From Thermoanaerobacter ethanolicus JW 200 (GTDB taxonomy: Bacteria > Bacillota > Thermoanaerobacteria > Thermoanaerobacterales > Thermoanaerobacteraceae), in the NCBI RefSeq assembly GCF_003722315.1, contig NZ_CP033580.1, positions 186,001-250,000 on the forward strand: a stretch of DNA of 64,000 nt, read 5' to 3'. This document shows, piece by piece, positions 16,357-24,004 of this stretch (the first letter of the stretch is position 1; each line of letters starts with the position of its first letter). Both the position numbers and the translations under genes were made by a program. Below the pieces are notes generated by a model. The model worked only from the letters and a program-made list of their open reading frames with translations, was not told the origin of the DNA and ran no database searches.

Positions 16357-16911
16357 TCAACCGTTAAATTTGCTCATAGAATGTTCTATCCCATTTTCTA
16401 TAATATCTATCACCGCATCTGCTGCTTTTATAACAGCTTCATCAATTAGTTTTTTCTCTGACTCTTCAAACTTTCCTAATACATGACTTACTAAATCCTC
16501 TTGCGGTTTTCCAATTCCTATTCTAACTCGTGGAAATTCTTCGCTATTTAAAAGATATATGATAGACTTCATTCCATTGTGACCGCCTGAACTTCCTTTT
16601 GTTCTTATCCTTATTTTGCCCACATCCAAGTCTTTATCGTCATAAATCACAATTACATTTTCAAGTGGAATTTTATAAAAATTTACAGCATCGTATAAAG
16701 CTTCACCACTTGAATTCATAAATGTCTGAGGCTTTAAAAGAATTATTTTCTCTCCTTTAAAATTCCCTTCACCCACAAGGGATTTAAATTTTAATTTTGT
16801 GACATTCATACCTAATTTTTTTGCCAATTCATCTATTACCATAAACCCTATATTATGTCTCGTTCCTTCATATTCTTTACCAGGATTCCCTAAACCCGCA
16901 ATTACGTACAT
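16357..16911 (-). CDS. pth: Peptidyl-tRNA hydrolase
   Basis: Pth releases tRNA from prematurely dropped peptidyl-tRNA. The 184-residue product shows VIAGLGNPGKEYEGTRHNIGF with catalytic His19, FMNSSGEAL, the YDDKDLDVGKIRIR block with the catalytic-site Asp, and GGHNGMKSI. The ATG at 16911 has an AAGGGTGG site; an in-frame codon at 16932 is less likely. It leads a pth / PrsW-like / mfd / prsA series, an arrangement with pth-mfd order typical of Firmicutes. Confidence 0.95.
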   Translation of the reverse strand: MYVIAGLGNPGKEYEGTRHNIGFMVIDELAKKLGMNVTKLKFKSLVGEGNFKGEKIILLKPQTFMNSSGEALYDAVNFYKIPLENVIVIYDDKDLDVGKIRIRTKGSSGGHNGMKSIIYLLNSEEFPRVRIGIGKPQEDLVSHVLGKFEESEKKLIDEAVIKAADAVIDIIENGIEHSMSKFNG

Positions 16912-16951
16912 ACGACCACCCTTCCTTATCAAATTAATTATACATAATTAA

Positions 16952-17013
16952 ACAAAAAAAAGCTATAGCATCTACAAAAGATTACCGACAAGTTGTAGCT
17001 TGCCGGTAATCTT
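16952..17013 (-). terminator. Terminator region of htrA
   Basis: A 10-bp stem AAGATTACCG (16978-16987) / CGGTAATCTT (17004-17013), extended inward with one mismatch, has a short T-tail on the minus strand. About 10 bp further, GCTATAGC is followed by eight Ts. Together they look like a two-part terminator. Confidence 0.75.
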
Positions 17014-17039
17014 ATATGCGAGGGAGGCATTTATTTCAT

Positions 17040-18413
17040 TTATTGAAAGTTTGCGCTGCTTTGCAATTTTACAGGAACTGTAAATGTTTTGCCATTTCTC
17101 CAAACTGTTACATTTATTACATCTCCAACTTTGTGGTTATTTATTATGCTTTGCAAATCCTCAAAGGAAGTAATGTTTTTGCCATCAGCCTTTATTATCA
17201 CATCTCCTGGTTGGATACCAGCTTTTTCTGCTCCACTATTTGGCTGAACTTGAACTACATACACTCCTACAGGCAAATTATATCGGGCTGCATCTTGTTG
17301 TGTAATAGTTTGAGCACCTATTCCCATCATAGGCCTTTCTACATAGCCGTGTTTTATTATCTGGTCAATTATAGGTTTTGCTTCGTTTATTGGAATTGCA
17401 AAACCCATACCCTCAACAGGGGTTCCTTGGCTCTGGAACATTCCAAAAGGATCTTGAATACTTGGTCCTATTGAAGTGAGCTTAACACTTGTTATACCTA
17501 TAACTTCTGCTTTACTGTTCACAAGAGGTCCGCCGCTGTTGCCAGGATTTATAGCTGCATCTGTTTGTATGAGTTTGACAGGCCCATAATCACTTTGGAG
17601 GTTTCTGTTAAGTCCGCTTATTATACCCGCTGTGACTGTACCTGCAAAGGAATCTCCAAGAGGATTGCCTATAGCAATTGCCAATTCCCCAGGTTGGAGT
17701 TTTGAAGAGTCTCCCAGTTTTACAACGGGTAAATTAGGAAGGTTTATTTTAAGTACTGCGAGGTCTGTTCTATCATCTTTTCCTACAAGTTTTGCATCAG
17801 CACTTCTTCCATCTAAAAGTTTTACTGTGATTTTTGATGCTCCGTCAATTACATGGTTATTTGTGACAATATATCCATCCGAACTTATTATAAAACCAGA
17901 GCCACTGCCTTTAGGGACATATTCTGTTCTATAGCCATTTGTATAAGCAACGTTTGTATCAATTTCTACAACAGCTGGGCTGACAATTTTGTATATGTTA
18001 GGTATCAAATTTAAAATACCGCTTTCGTCTGATGAAGTAGCATCTAGAGGCAAATATCTTGTAACAACCTGGGCTGATGCATCATTTTGGGTTCCATAGT
18101 ATTTCATCACAGCACCTGTAACTCCTCCGCCAATTAAAGCTGCCACTAGCGCTACTGCAATAAAAGATGCTACCATCTTCCTTCTAAATCTTTTTACCAT
18201 CTTCCCAAGACTCTTTTTGTTGTTTCTAAATTCCACTTTAGGAATTGGTGCAGTAGTTTCCAATTCCTCTTGCTTTTGTTCCTCTGCCTTTAATATTTCG
18301 CTATTTAATTCTTCTGTTTGATATAGCTCTTCTTTTTCATTTTCTTCTGGAGGAACTACATTCTCCGGATCATTTTTTTCAATTTTATCTTCAAAGTCTT
18401 TTCCGTAATCCAT
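17040..18413 (-). CDS. htrA: HtrA/DegP-like membrane-anchored serine protease
   Basis: This is a quality-control protease of the cell envelope. The 457-residue protein has an acidic cytosolic tail (1-75), one membrane span (about 81-103), a trypsin-like domain and a single PDZ domain (about 360-455). The catalytic triad is visible as His187 (VTNNHVIDGA), Asp217 (DRTDLAVLK) and Ser293 (NPGNSGGPLV). The ATG at 18413 has AAAGGAG; a GTG two codons upstream is closer to the site and cannot be excluded. It follows a two-component system in the same direction, and in Bacillus htrA-type genes are controlled by the CssRS envelope-stress system. A similar link here is plausible. Confidence 0.94.
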   Translation of the reverse strand: MDYGKDFEDKIEKNDPENVVPPEENEKEELYQTEELNSEILKAEEQKQEELETTAPIPKVEFRNNKKSLGKMVKRFRRKMVASFIAVALVAALIGGGVTGAVMKYYGTQNDASAQVVTRYLPLDATSSDESGILNLIPNIYKIVSPAVVEIDTNVAYTNGYRTEYVPKGSGSGFIISSDGYIVTNNHVIDGASKITVKLLDGRSADAKLVGKDDRTDLAVLKINLPNLPVVKLGDSSKLQPGELAIAIGNPLGDSFAGTVTAGIISGLNRNLQSDYGPVKLIQTDAAINPGNSGGPLVNSKAEVIGITSVKLTSIGPSIQDPFGMFQSQGTPVEGMGFAIPINEAKPIIDQIIKHGYVERPMMGIGAQTITQQDAARYNLPVGVYVVQVQPNSGAEKAGIQPGDVIIKADGKNITSFEDLQSIINNHKVGDVINVTVWRNGKTFTVPVKLQSSANFQ

Positions 18414-18546
18414 AATCACTCACTCCTTTTGTTTTTTCTTGCTTTTAATTATAACCACTTTTTATTAACAAATTATGAACATGATGTAAAGATTTTAAGT
18501 AGTTTTTATTAAAAAATTTTTTGCACTGTTTTTTATAAATAAATGT

Positions 18547-18572
18547 GCGGCCCAAGTATTCACTTGGACCGC
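18547..18572 (-). terminator. Strong stem-loop after the histidine kinase gene
   Basis: An 11-bp stem, GCGGCCCAAGT (18547-18557) / ACTTGGACCGC (18562-18572), has one position that is a G-U pair in minus-strand RNA and loop ATTC. The tail on the minus strand is T-rich but interrupted. It probably ends the two-component operon. The remaining intergenic DNA (18420-18678) holds no gene I can support. Confidence 0.6.
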
Positions 18573-18678
18573 TATGATAAGGGAGGTCAAGGAGAGGCAT
18601 TTGTCGCTCTCAAGTATCATTATATCCTTTATTTATGAATAAAGTGTTAACAAAGTGTAAATATTTTATTGTGATTTT

Positions 18679-20091
18679 TTAAAATTTTTTCATCGGTAAA
18701 GTAAAAGTAAATGCTGTACCTTTACCGAGTTCACTTTCTACCCATATCTCCTCATTATGAGCATTTATAATGCGCTTTACTATATAAAGTCCAAGGCCTG
18801 CTCCATCTTTCCCTCTCGATTTGTCCGCTTTATAAAATCTATCCCATATATGCTCTTGGTCTTCTGGAGAAATACCTATTCCATTATCTTTTATAGTAAT
18901 AAATGCCTTGTCATCTTTTATTTCAGTAAAAATATGAATTATACCCTTTTCTTTAGAAAATTTTATTGCATTGTCTATAAGATTTGTCAAAACTTGTTCT
19001 ATCTTATCTTTATCAGCTATAACTATTCTTCTGTCTTCTTCAAAATCGACTTTAACAGTTAGATCTTTTTCCACTATCCTTTTTTCAAACTTTATAACGG
19101 CCAGTCTTATAAGTTCATTTATATCAAATTCAGTCTTATTAAGTGGGAATTGCCCTGACTCAAGTTTAGTCATTTCAAGGAAATCATTTATGAGTCGAGA
19201 CATCCTCCTTGTTTCTTTTTGCACTATTTTAAGATAATCGCAAGCTTTTTCCTTTGGAATAGTACCATCTAATATCCCATCTATATATCCTTGTATAGAG
19301 GTCAATGGAGACCTCAATTCATGGGAAACATTTGCCACAAAATCTTTTCTCATATCTTCTAATTGTTCTAATTCTTTTGCCATAACATTAAAGGATTTAG
19401 CTAAATCCCCTATTTCATCTTCTTCTTTATGTTGCACCCTTGCTGAAAAATTCCCCTTCGCTACCTGCTGAACAGCCAAGCTCATTTCTTTAAGAGGCTG
19501 AGATATTTTACTGGAAGTATAAGAAATGAGCACAAAACCTATTATAAGAGCTACTCCTCCAGATAAAAGCATTAAAATAAAAATGTTTATAATGGTTTTA
19601 TTCATTTCTGTCAAAGGTGCATGCATAAATATAGCCCCTTCAATACGGCCATTTATAACAAGAGGCACTCCTACTGTCAAAACAGGCTGATTAAATTTAC
19701 CACCAAAATATCCTTTTTTTACAACAGATTGTCCATCTAAAATGCTTTTTATTTCTTCTTTACTGAGGCTTACTCCTGTCCACGCTTTGCCCTGCTGCTG
19801 TGATTGACTGTAAATTAGCCCTTCTTTATCCACGATCCATACAGTAGCATTAATCAACCTAGTAACAACATTTAATTCTTGATTCCATTTATCTATATTT
19901 ATGTCACCTACTGCAAATTCATTTAAAATTGCATTTATTTCTTGAGCCTCTTCCAACATTATTTTTTCTTTGTCGGCAAAATAATAGTTTTGAAACATCA
20001 GATAAAACATCCCTGAAAGGATAGACAAAGTAATAAGGATGATAATTATATTGCTTATAAAAAGTTTTTTAAAGAGTCTATTTTTGCTCAA
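18679..20091 (-). CDS. Membrane sensor histidine kinase
   Basis: The 470-residue kinase has TM1 (about 11-31), an extracellular sensor loop of about 135 residues, TM2 (about 167-191) and a HAMP domain (about 192-245). A HisKA domain with phospho-acceptor His257 in VSHELRSPLTS follows. The HATPase domain shows the N box NLIDNAIKFS, the G1 box DNGIGISPEDQ and GAGLGLYIVK. The start is a TTG at 20091, 2 nt after the response regulator's stop, behind GAGGTG. The signal is unknown; the position just before htrA suggests envelope stress or cell-wall sensing. The overall layout is like ResE/PhoR kinases. Confidence 0.92.
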   Translation of the reverse strand: MSKNRLFKKLFISNIIIILITLSILSGMFYLMFQNYYFADKEKIMLEEAQEINAILNEFAVGDINIDKWNQELNVVTRLINATVWIVDKEGLIYSQSQQQGKAWTGVSLSKEEIKSILDGQSVVKKGYFGGKFNQPVLTVGVPLVINGRIEGAIFMHAPLTEMNKTIINIFILMLLSGGVALIIGFVLISYTSSKISQPLKEMSLAVQQVAKGNFSARVQHKEEDEIGDLAKSFNVMAKELEQLEDMRKDFVANVSHELRSPLTSIQGYIDGILDGTIPKEKACDYLKIVQKETRRMSRLINDFLEMTKLESGQFPLNKTEFDINELIRLAVIKFEKRIVEKDLTVKVDFEEDRRIVIADKDKIEQVLTNLIDNAIKFSKEKGIIHIFTEIKDDKAFITIKDNGIGISPEDQEHIWDRFYKADKSRGKDGAGLGLYIVKRIINAHNEEIWVESELGKGTAFTFTLPMKKF

Positions 20092-20093
20092 AT

Positions 20094-20777
20094 TTAGTTC
20101 ACCTCAAATTTATAGCCTACACCCCATACGGTGGTAAGTTTCCAATTAGGACCATCTCCCATTTTCTCTCTAAGCCGCTTTATATGAACATCTACTGTAC
20201 GACTATCTCCCATATAATCATAACCCCATACATTTTCTAATAGCTGGTCTCTCGTGAAAACCCTGTTGGGATGTGTACATAAAAAATATAAAAGTTCTAA
20301 CTCTTTGGGAGTTAAATCCACATTTTGCCCTTTATAAACAACTTTATATTCGCTCAAACTTACATAAAGGTCTGGATAAGAAACAGCCTGTTTTTCATCA
20401 CTTTCCGGTTCATATCTTCTTAAAACCGCTTTAACTCTTGCTACTAATTCTTTCCCGTCAAAGGGCTTTACGATGTAGTCATCAGCGCCAATCTCTAAAG
20501 CCAATACCTTATCAAGTGTATCCCCTTTTGCGGTAAGCATTATTATAGGTACTTTTGAGAATTTTCTGACTTCTCTGCAAAGAGCTATACCATCAATTCC
20601 TGGCAACATTATGTCAAGTATGACGAGCTTTGGTGGTTTTTCTTGTATTTTCTTTAGTGCGCTTTGCCCATCGTATATCTGCTCTACATCAAAACCTTCT
20701 TTTTCAAGGTACAAAGAAACTATTTCACATATATTTTTATCATCATCCACCACATAAATTTTTTCATTCTCTCCCAC
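20094..20777 (-). CDS. OmpR-family response regulator
   Basis: The 227-residue regulator has a receiver domain with acidic pocket DDD (11-13), phospho-acceptor Asp55 (LVILDIMLPG) and the conserved Lys in YIVKPFDGKEL. A winged-helix DNA-binding domain follows, with LTPKELELLYFLCTHPNRVFTRDQLLENVWGYDY and the RTVDVHIKRLREKM recognition helix. The start is a GTG at 20777 with GAGGGTGG upstream. It is translationally adjacent to the kinase gene. A TATAAT is present about 50 bp upstream, but I see no good -35. A transposable element sits between this operon and prs. Confidence 0.93.
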   Translation of the reverse strand: MGENEKIYVVDDDKNICEIVSLYLEKEGFDVEQIYDGQSALKKIQEKPPKLVILDIMLPGIDGIALCREVRKFSKVPIIMLTAKGDTLDKVLALEIGADDYIVKPFDGKELVARVKAVLRRYEPESDEKQAVSYPDLYVSLSEYKVVYKGQNVDLTPKELELLYFLCTHPNRVFTRDQLLENVWGYDYMGDSRTVDVHIKRLREKMGDGPNWKLTTVWGVGYKFEVN

Positions 20778-20844
20778 AAAACCACCCTCTACTTCAAGTT
20801 TCCTTGTTTAAATTATATCATAAAATTTAAAACAAAATATAAAA

Positions 20845-20863
20845 AAGGCACATAAAGTGCCTA
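20845..20863. repeat. Target-site duplication (left): prs terminator hairpin
   Basis: AAGGCACATAAAGTGCCTA, repeated exactly at 21131-21149. It is a stem-loop (GGCAC/GTGCC). On the minus strand this copy keeps the T-tract (TTTTTT), so it is the functional original terminator of prs. Confidence 0.88.
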
Positions 20864-20885
20864 CAGACTGTAGACAAACTTTCGT

Positions 20886-20903
20886 AAAGGAGATATTTTG
20901 CAT
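20886..20903. repeat. Inner inverted repeat, left arm
   Basis: AAAGGAGATATTTTGCAT, the perfect reverse complement of 21083-21100. In RNA the two arms would close the whole structured core as an 18-bp stem. Confidence 0.9.
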
Positions 20904-20943
20904 AAGGAGCGACTTGTTACAAAGCGGTAACAAAACTTAGCAA

Positions 20944-21044
20944 GACCGAGGGGGGAGGCAGGGCCGAAGCCATGGATGGCGGAGGCGGGCACCTTAAGGC
21001 ATGGATGCCGATTGTGCCCGGTACCCTGCCGGAGCCCGAAGGTC
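20944..21044 (+). ncRNA. TwoAYGGAY-motif structured RNA
   Basis: The core is strikingly GC-rich against AT-rich surroundings. On the plus strand it forms nested stems: GACC (20944-20947)/GGTC (21041-21044) and GGCAGGG (20957-20963)/CCCTGCC (21024-21030). Within these are hairpin 1, GCCA-UGGA-UGGC (20969-20980), then GGGCAC (20987-20992)/GUGCCC (21014-21019) enclosing hairpin 2, GGCA-UGGA-UGCC (20998-21009). Both hairpin tips read AUGGAU, i.e. AYGGAY. Two such hairpins define the TwoAYGGAY RNA motif known from Clostridia, gammaproteobacteria and gut metagenomes (Weinberg et al. 2010, from memory). The reverse strand lacks the motif, so the RNA is on the plus strand. Function is unknown for the family. 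I see no clear promoter. Confidence 0.8.
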
Positions 21045-21082
21045 GAGCTTTAGTTTTGTCGCTTTGGAACATCGGAGCGACG

Positions 21083-21100
21083 ATGCAAAATATCTCCTTT
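21083..21100. repeat. Inner inverted repeat, right arm
   Basis: ATGCAAAATATCTCCTTT, pairing with 20886-20903. Confidence 0.9.
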
Positions 21101-21130
21101 TGAATATTTTTTAACTTTGTCAACAAACTG

Positions 21131-21149
21131 AAGGCACATAAAGTGCCTA
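21131..21149. repeat. Target-site duplication (right), overlapping the prs stop
   Basis: Second exact copy of AAGGCACATAAAGTGCCTA. It contains the prs stop codon (21147-21149). On the minus strand its T-tract has been replaced by the element end, so it should terminate prs less well than the left copy. Confidence 0.88.
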
Positions 21150-22097
21150 CACAAACAATTTACTGACAGACATGCCTTCGTGGATTCTCAAAATTGCTTC
21201 TGCAAATAAAGGAGCCACAGACCGAACTTTAATTTTATCAATTTTTTTCTCTTCAGGAAGAGGGATTGTATCTGTTATAACCAATTCTTTTATTGGTGAT
21301 TCTTTTAACCTTTCAATCGCAGGACCTGACAGCACTCCGTGGGTCGCGCAAGCATAAACTTCAGTAGCACCACTGTCAAGAAGAGCCTCTGCACCTTGCA
21401 CCAAAGTACCAGCAGTATCAATAAGGTCATCTACCAAAATAGCCTTTTTCCCTCTTACATCACCTATTATATTCATTATCTCTGCTACATTAGCCTTTGG
21501 CCTTCTTTTGTCAATAATAGCAAGAGGAGCATTCAATTTTTCTGCAAAATACCTCGCCCTTGTAACACTGCCGTGATCAGGGGAAACAACTACTACATCA
21601 TCTCCCAATTCTTTGTCAATAAAATATTTCGCAAGAATAGGTCCTCCTAACAAATGGTCAACAGGAATATTAAAATAGCCTTGTATTTGAGGAGCATGGA
21701 GATCCATTGTAACAACTCTATGAGCTCCTGCTGCAGTTATAAGGTCAGCTACAAGCTTTGCAGTAATTGGGTCCCTCGCCTTTGCTTTTCTGTCTTGTCT
21801 TGCATAACCATAGTAAGGTATAACTGCATTGATTTCAGCCGCAGATGCCCTTTTAAAAGCATCAATCATTATCAATAATTCCATTAAGTTGTTGTTAACA
21901 GGTGCACAAGTCGACTGAATGACAAAAACGCTTGCACCTCTTACACTTTCTCCAATCCTTACACTAATCTCACCATCACTAAAAGTCCCTACTTCTGAAT
22001 CGCAAAGCTTGAGTCCAAGATGCTCTGCTATTTCACTGGCTAACTTAGGATTTGAATTTCCTGAAAAAATTTTTAGAGAATTAGTATATCTCGCCAT
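21147..22097 (-). CDS. prs: Ribose-phosphate pyrophosphokinase
   Basis: This enzyme makes PRPP from ribose 5-phosphate and ATP for nucleotide, His and Trp synthesis. The 316-residue protein shows the N-terminal [21 protein letters not shown], the [11 protein letters not shown] loop, the metal site [15 protein letters not shown], and the PRPP loop [13 protein letters not shown]. It follows glmU by 5 nt, the classic Firmicute glmU-prs pair. Its stop lies inside a terminator hairpin that was duplicated by a mobile-element insertion. Confidence 0.97.
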   Translation of the reverse strand: MARYTNSLKIFSGNSNPKLASEIAEHLGLKLCDSEVGTFSDGEISVRIGESVRGASVFVIQSTCAPVNNNLMELLIMIDAFKRASAAEINAVIPYYGYARQDRKAKARDPITAKLVADLITAAGAHRVVTMDLHAPQIQGYFNIPVDHLLGGPILAKYFIDKELGDDVVVVSPDHGSVTRARYFAEKLNAPLAIIDKRRPKANVAEIMNIIGDVRGKKAILVDDLIDTAGTLVQGAEALLDSGATEVYACATHGVLSGPAIERLKESPIKELVITDTIPLPEEKKIDKIKVRSVAPLFAEAILRIHEGMSVSKLFV

Positions 22098-22102
22098 TTA
22101 AT

Positions 22103-23476
22103 TTAAAGCCTCCCTTTTTTTATTCTTTCCTGTACCCAGCCCTCTTTATTAGTTTGCCTACTTCTAGCTATGGCAAGTGCTCCTTCAGGAACATCCTCTG
22201 TTATAGTTGAACCAGCAGCAATATAAGCATTATTTCCAATCTTTACTGGCGCTACAAGATTTACATTACACCCCACGAAAACATTATCTCCTATCACTGT
22301 CTTGTATTTTTGTTTACCATCATAATTAACTGTAATAGAGCCACATCCCATATTGACATTTTTACCAACTTCCGCGTCTCCCACATACGTAAGATGAGGA
22401 ACTTTACTTCCTTCATCAATTATTGACTTCTTTATCTCCACAAAGTCCCCTATTTTGACATTACTCTGTATCACAGTTTCTGGTCTTATGTGGGCAAAAG
22501 GTCCTATTTTAACATTATTTTCTATTTTTGAAGAGAGTATTACCGAATACGTGACACTACATCCATCTCCGATTTCCGAATCTACAATCCTACAATTAGG
22601 CCCTATCTCACAATCACTTCCTATTTTCGTTTTCCCTTCTATAACACAACCAGGCAATATTACAGTATCAGCTCCAATCTCCACTTCAGCTCCTATATAA
22701 GTGGTATCAGGGTCCACTATTGTTACTCCGTTTTCCATATGACGATAATTAATCCGCTTTCTCATTATTTTCTCTGCTTCAAAAAGCTGCACCCTTGAAT
22801 TTACTCCCGTTATCTCCTCTGAAGGTACAGTAAAAGCGCCAATTTTTCCATCCATATCTCTTATAATTTCCACAGCATCCGTCAGATAATATTCACCCTG
22901 TGCGTTATTATTTGTTATCATTCTTAGCGCTTTTTTTAGTTTGGCTATATCCATAACGTACATGGCAGAATTTATCTCATGGATGCTTTTTTCTTCTTCC
23001 GATGCATCTTTATCTTCCACAATCTTTATAACGTTTCCACTTTCATCCCTTATTATCCTCCCATAACCTGTAGGGTCCTCTAATACTGAAGACAAAATTG
23101 TAACACTGTTGCGCTCTTTAATATGAAAATTTATTAATTCTTTTAAGGTATTGGAGGTAATAAGAGGTGTATCTCCTGTCAAAATCAGCACATTGCCTTC
23201 CTCAGGGAGTAAGTCTTCTGCCATCATCACAGCATGACCTGTGCCTAACTGCACTTCTTGATAAGCATACTTGACTCTTTCTTTTAAAACTTCCTTTACC
23301 TCTTCTGCTTTGTGGCCGACTACTACAATTACTTCTTTACTGCCTATCTCTTCTACCGCATCTACTACCCATTCTATCATCGGTTTACCACAGACTTTAT
23401 GAACCACCTTTGGATGCTTAGATTTCATCCTTTTTCCAAGCCCCGCTGCTAAAATAAGCGTCACTAGCCCTTCCAA
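22103..23476 (-). CDS. glmU: Bifunctional GlmU (uridyltransferase / acetyltransferase)
   Basis: GlmU makes UDP-GlcNAc for peptidoglycan and other envelope polymers. The 457-residue length is normal. An N-terminal pyrophosphorylase domain (LILAAGLGKRMKSKHPKV; LTGDTPL) is followed by a left-handed beta-helix of hexapeptide repeats and the acetyltransferase region (RPETVIQSNVKIGDFVEIKKS; GCGSITVNYDGKQK). The start at 23476 is a TTG behind AGAGGGTG. A GTG four codons later has GGAAGGG close upstream and gives MTLILAAG; I cannot decide between them. Confidence 0.96.
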   Translation of the reverse strand: MEGLVTLILAAGLGKRMKSKHPKVVHKVCGKPMIEWVVDAVEEIGSKEVIVVVGHKAEEVKEVLKERVKYAYQEVQLGTGHAVMMAEDLLPEEGNVLILTGDTPLITSNTLKELINFHIKERNSVTILSSVLEDPTGYGRIIRDESGNVIKIVEDKDASEEEKSIHEINSAMYVMDIAKLKKALRMITNNNAQGEYYLTDAVEIIRDMDGKIGAFTVPSEEITGVNSRVQLFEAEKIMRKRINYRHMENGVTIVDPDTTYIGAEVEIGADTVILPGCVIEGKTKIGSDCEIGPNCRIVDSEIGDGCSVTYSVILSSKIENNVKIGPFAHIRPETVIQSNVKIGDFVEIKKSIIDEGSKVPHLTYVGDAEVGKNVNMGCGSITVNYDGKQKYKTVIGDNVFVGCNVNLVAPVKIGNNAYIAAGSTITEDVPEGALAIARSRQTNKEGWVQERIKKGRL

Positions 23477-23551
23477 TTTTCCACACCCTCTATACTAAAT
23501 TTAATTTTCATACCCTATACTATTTTAACTATAATTGCAATAAAGTTCAAC

Positions 23552-23583
23552 AAAAAAAATAAAAAGGAGACCAGCTCCTTTTT
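23552..23583 (-). terminator. Terminator of spoVG
   Basis: Perfect 9-bp stem AAAAAGGAG (23561-23569) / CTCCTTTTT (23575-23583), loop ACCAG, followed by a T-rich tail on the minus strand. Confidence 0.88.
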
Positions 23584-23860
23584 ATTCCTTATGTGCAGAT
23601 TCTTGTTCTTTTGCTTTTTCATATTCTTTTAAAATAGCGCTTTGTAATCTATTTCTTGTGTCTGAATTTATAGGGTGAGCAATATCTTTAAACTCCCCTT
23701 CGGGAGTCTTTCGACTTGGCATAGCAATAAACAACCCATTTTGGCCCTCTATAACCTTTATATCGTGAACCACAAACTCATTGTCAAAGGTTACAGAAAC
23801 TACAGCCTTCATTTTGCCTTCTTCATTAATTTTTCTCACCCTTACGTCTGTAATCTCCAT
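23582..23860 (-). CDS. spoVG: SpoVG RNA-binding regulator
   Basis: SpoVG is a small nucleic-acid-binding regulator affecting septation, sporulation and envelope genes. The 92-residue protein matches throughout: [34 protein letters not shown] and [17 protein letters not shown]. The Shine-Dalgarno is AGGAAGGTGGTG. A full sigma-H promoter match lies about 70 bp upstream. In Bacillus the order is purR-spoVG-glmU-prs, and here purR, spoVG, glmU and prs are kept in that order. Confidence 0.96.
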   Translation of the reverse strand: MEITDVRVRKINEEGKMKAVVSVTFDNEFVVHDIKVIEGQNGLFIAMPSRKTPEGEFKDIAHPINSDTRNRLQSAILKEYEKAKEQESAHKE

Positions 23861-23928
23861 AAGCTCACCACCTTCCTGAAGCTTAACCCAAAGTTTGCGT
23901 TTGTGGAACTGCTCTTACACTAATAAAT

Positions 23929-23955
23929 ATTCGCCATAAAATCAAAATTTCCTTC
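23929..23955 (-). promoter_or_regulatory. Sigma-H promoter of spoVG
   Basis: On the minus strand GAAGGAAAT (23947-23955), an 11-bp spacer, then GGCGAAT (23929-23935). Both boxes fit the sigma-H consensus RNAGGAWWW / RNNGAAT exactly. spoVG is a classic sigma-H gene. Confidence 0.75.
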
Positions 23956-24004
23956 AGGAAAAACAAAAATTCCGAAAAATTTTTAAAAAAATTTTTTACT
24001 CTCT

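Larger units (their letters stand above)
20864..21130 (+). mobile_element. 267-bp non-autonomous element with IS1182-type ends
   Basis: The left end CAGACTGTAGACAAA (20864-20878) and the right end, read inward, CAGTTTGTTGACAAA are imperfect terminal inverted repeats (12 of 15 identical). Each matches a different end of the complete IS at 51001-52560: 14/15 for its transposase-5' end and 15/15 for its transposase-3' end. An inner perfect 18-bp inverted repeat (20886-20903 with 21083-21100) and a GC-rich multistem core lie inside. There is no transposase gene. A 19-bp direct repeat of a terminator hairpin flanks it. It is therefore MITE-like and probably moved by the IS1182-type transposase. 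Its interior sequence is unlike the IS and carries a TwoAYGGAY-type RNA. Confidence 0.85.

Noticed and set aside
16978-17013. The inverted repeat near 17.0 kb as a transposon end
   Set aside because: It is followed by T-tracts on the minus strand and lies right after htrA, so a terminator explains it; no direct repeats flank it.
20940-21050. GC-rich island considered as a group II intron fragment, HEARO/OMEGA RNA or OLE RNA
   Set aside because: No domain V-like hairpin, no associated ORF, and far too short for OLE. The two AUGGAU hairpins fit the TwoAYGGAY motif better.
20917-21126. A 69-codon minus-strand frame across the GC-rich island
   Set aside because: It is Pro/Ser/Arg-rich low-complexity reading of structured RNA, with no Shine-Dalgarno and no resemblance to a protein family; the paired stems explain the sequence.
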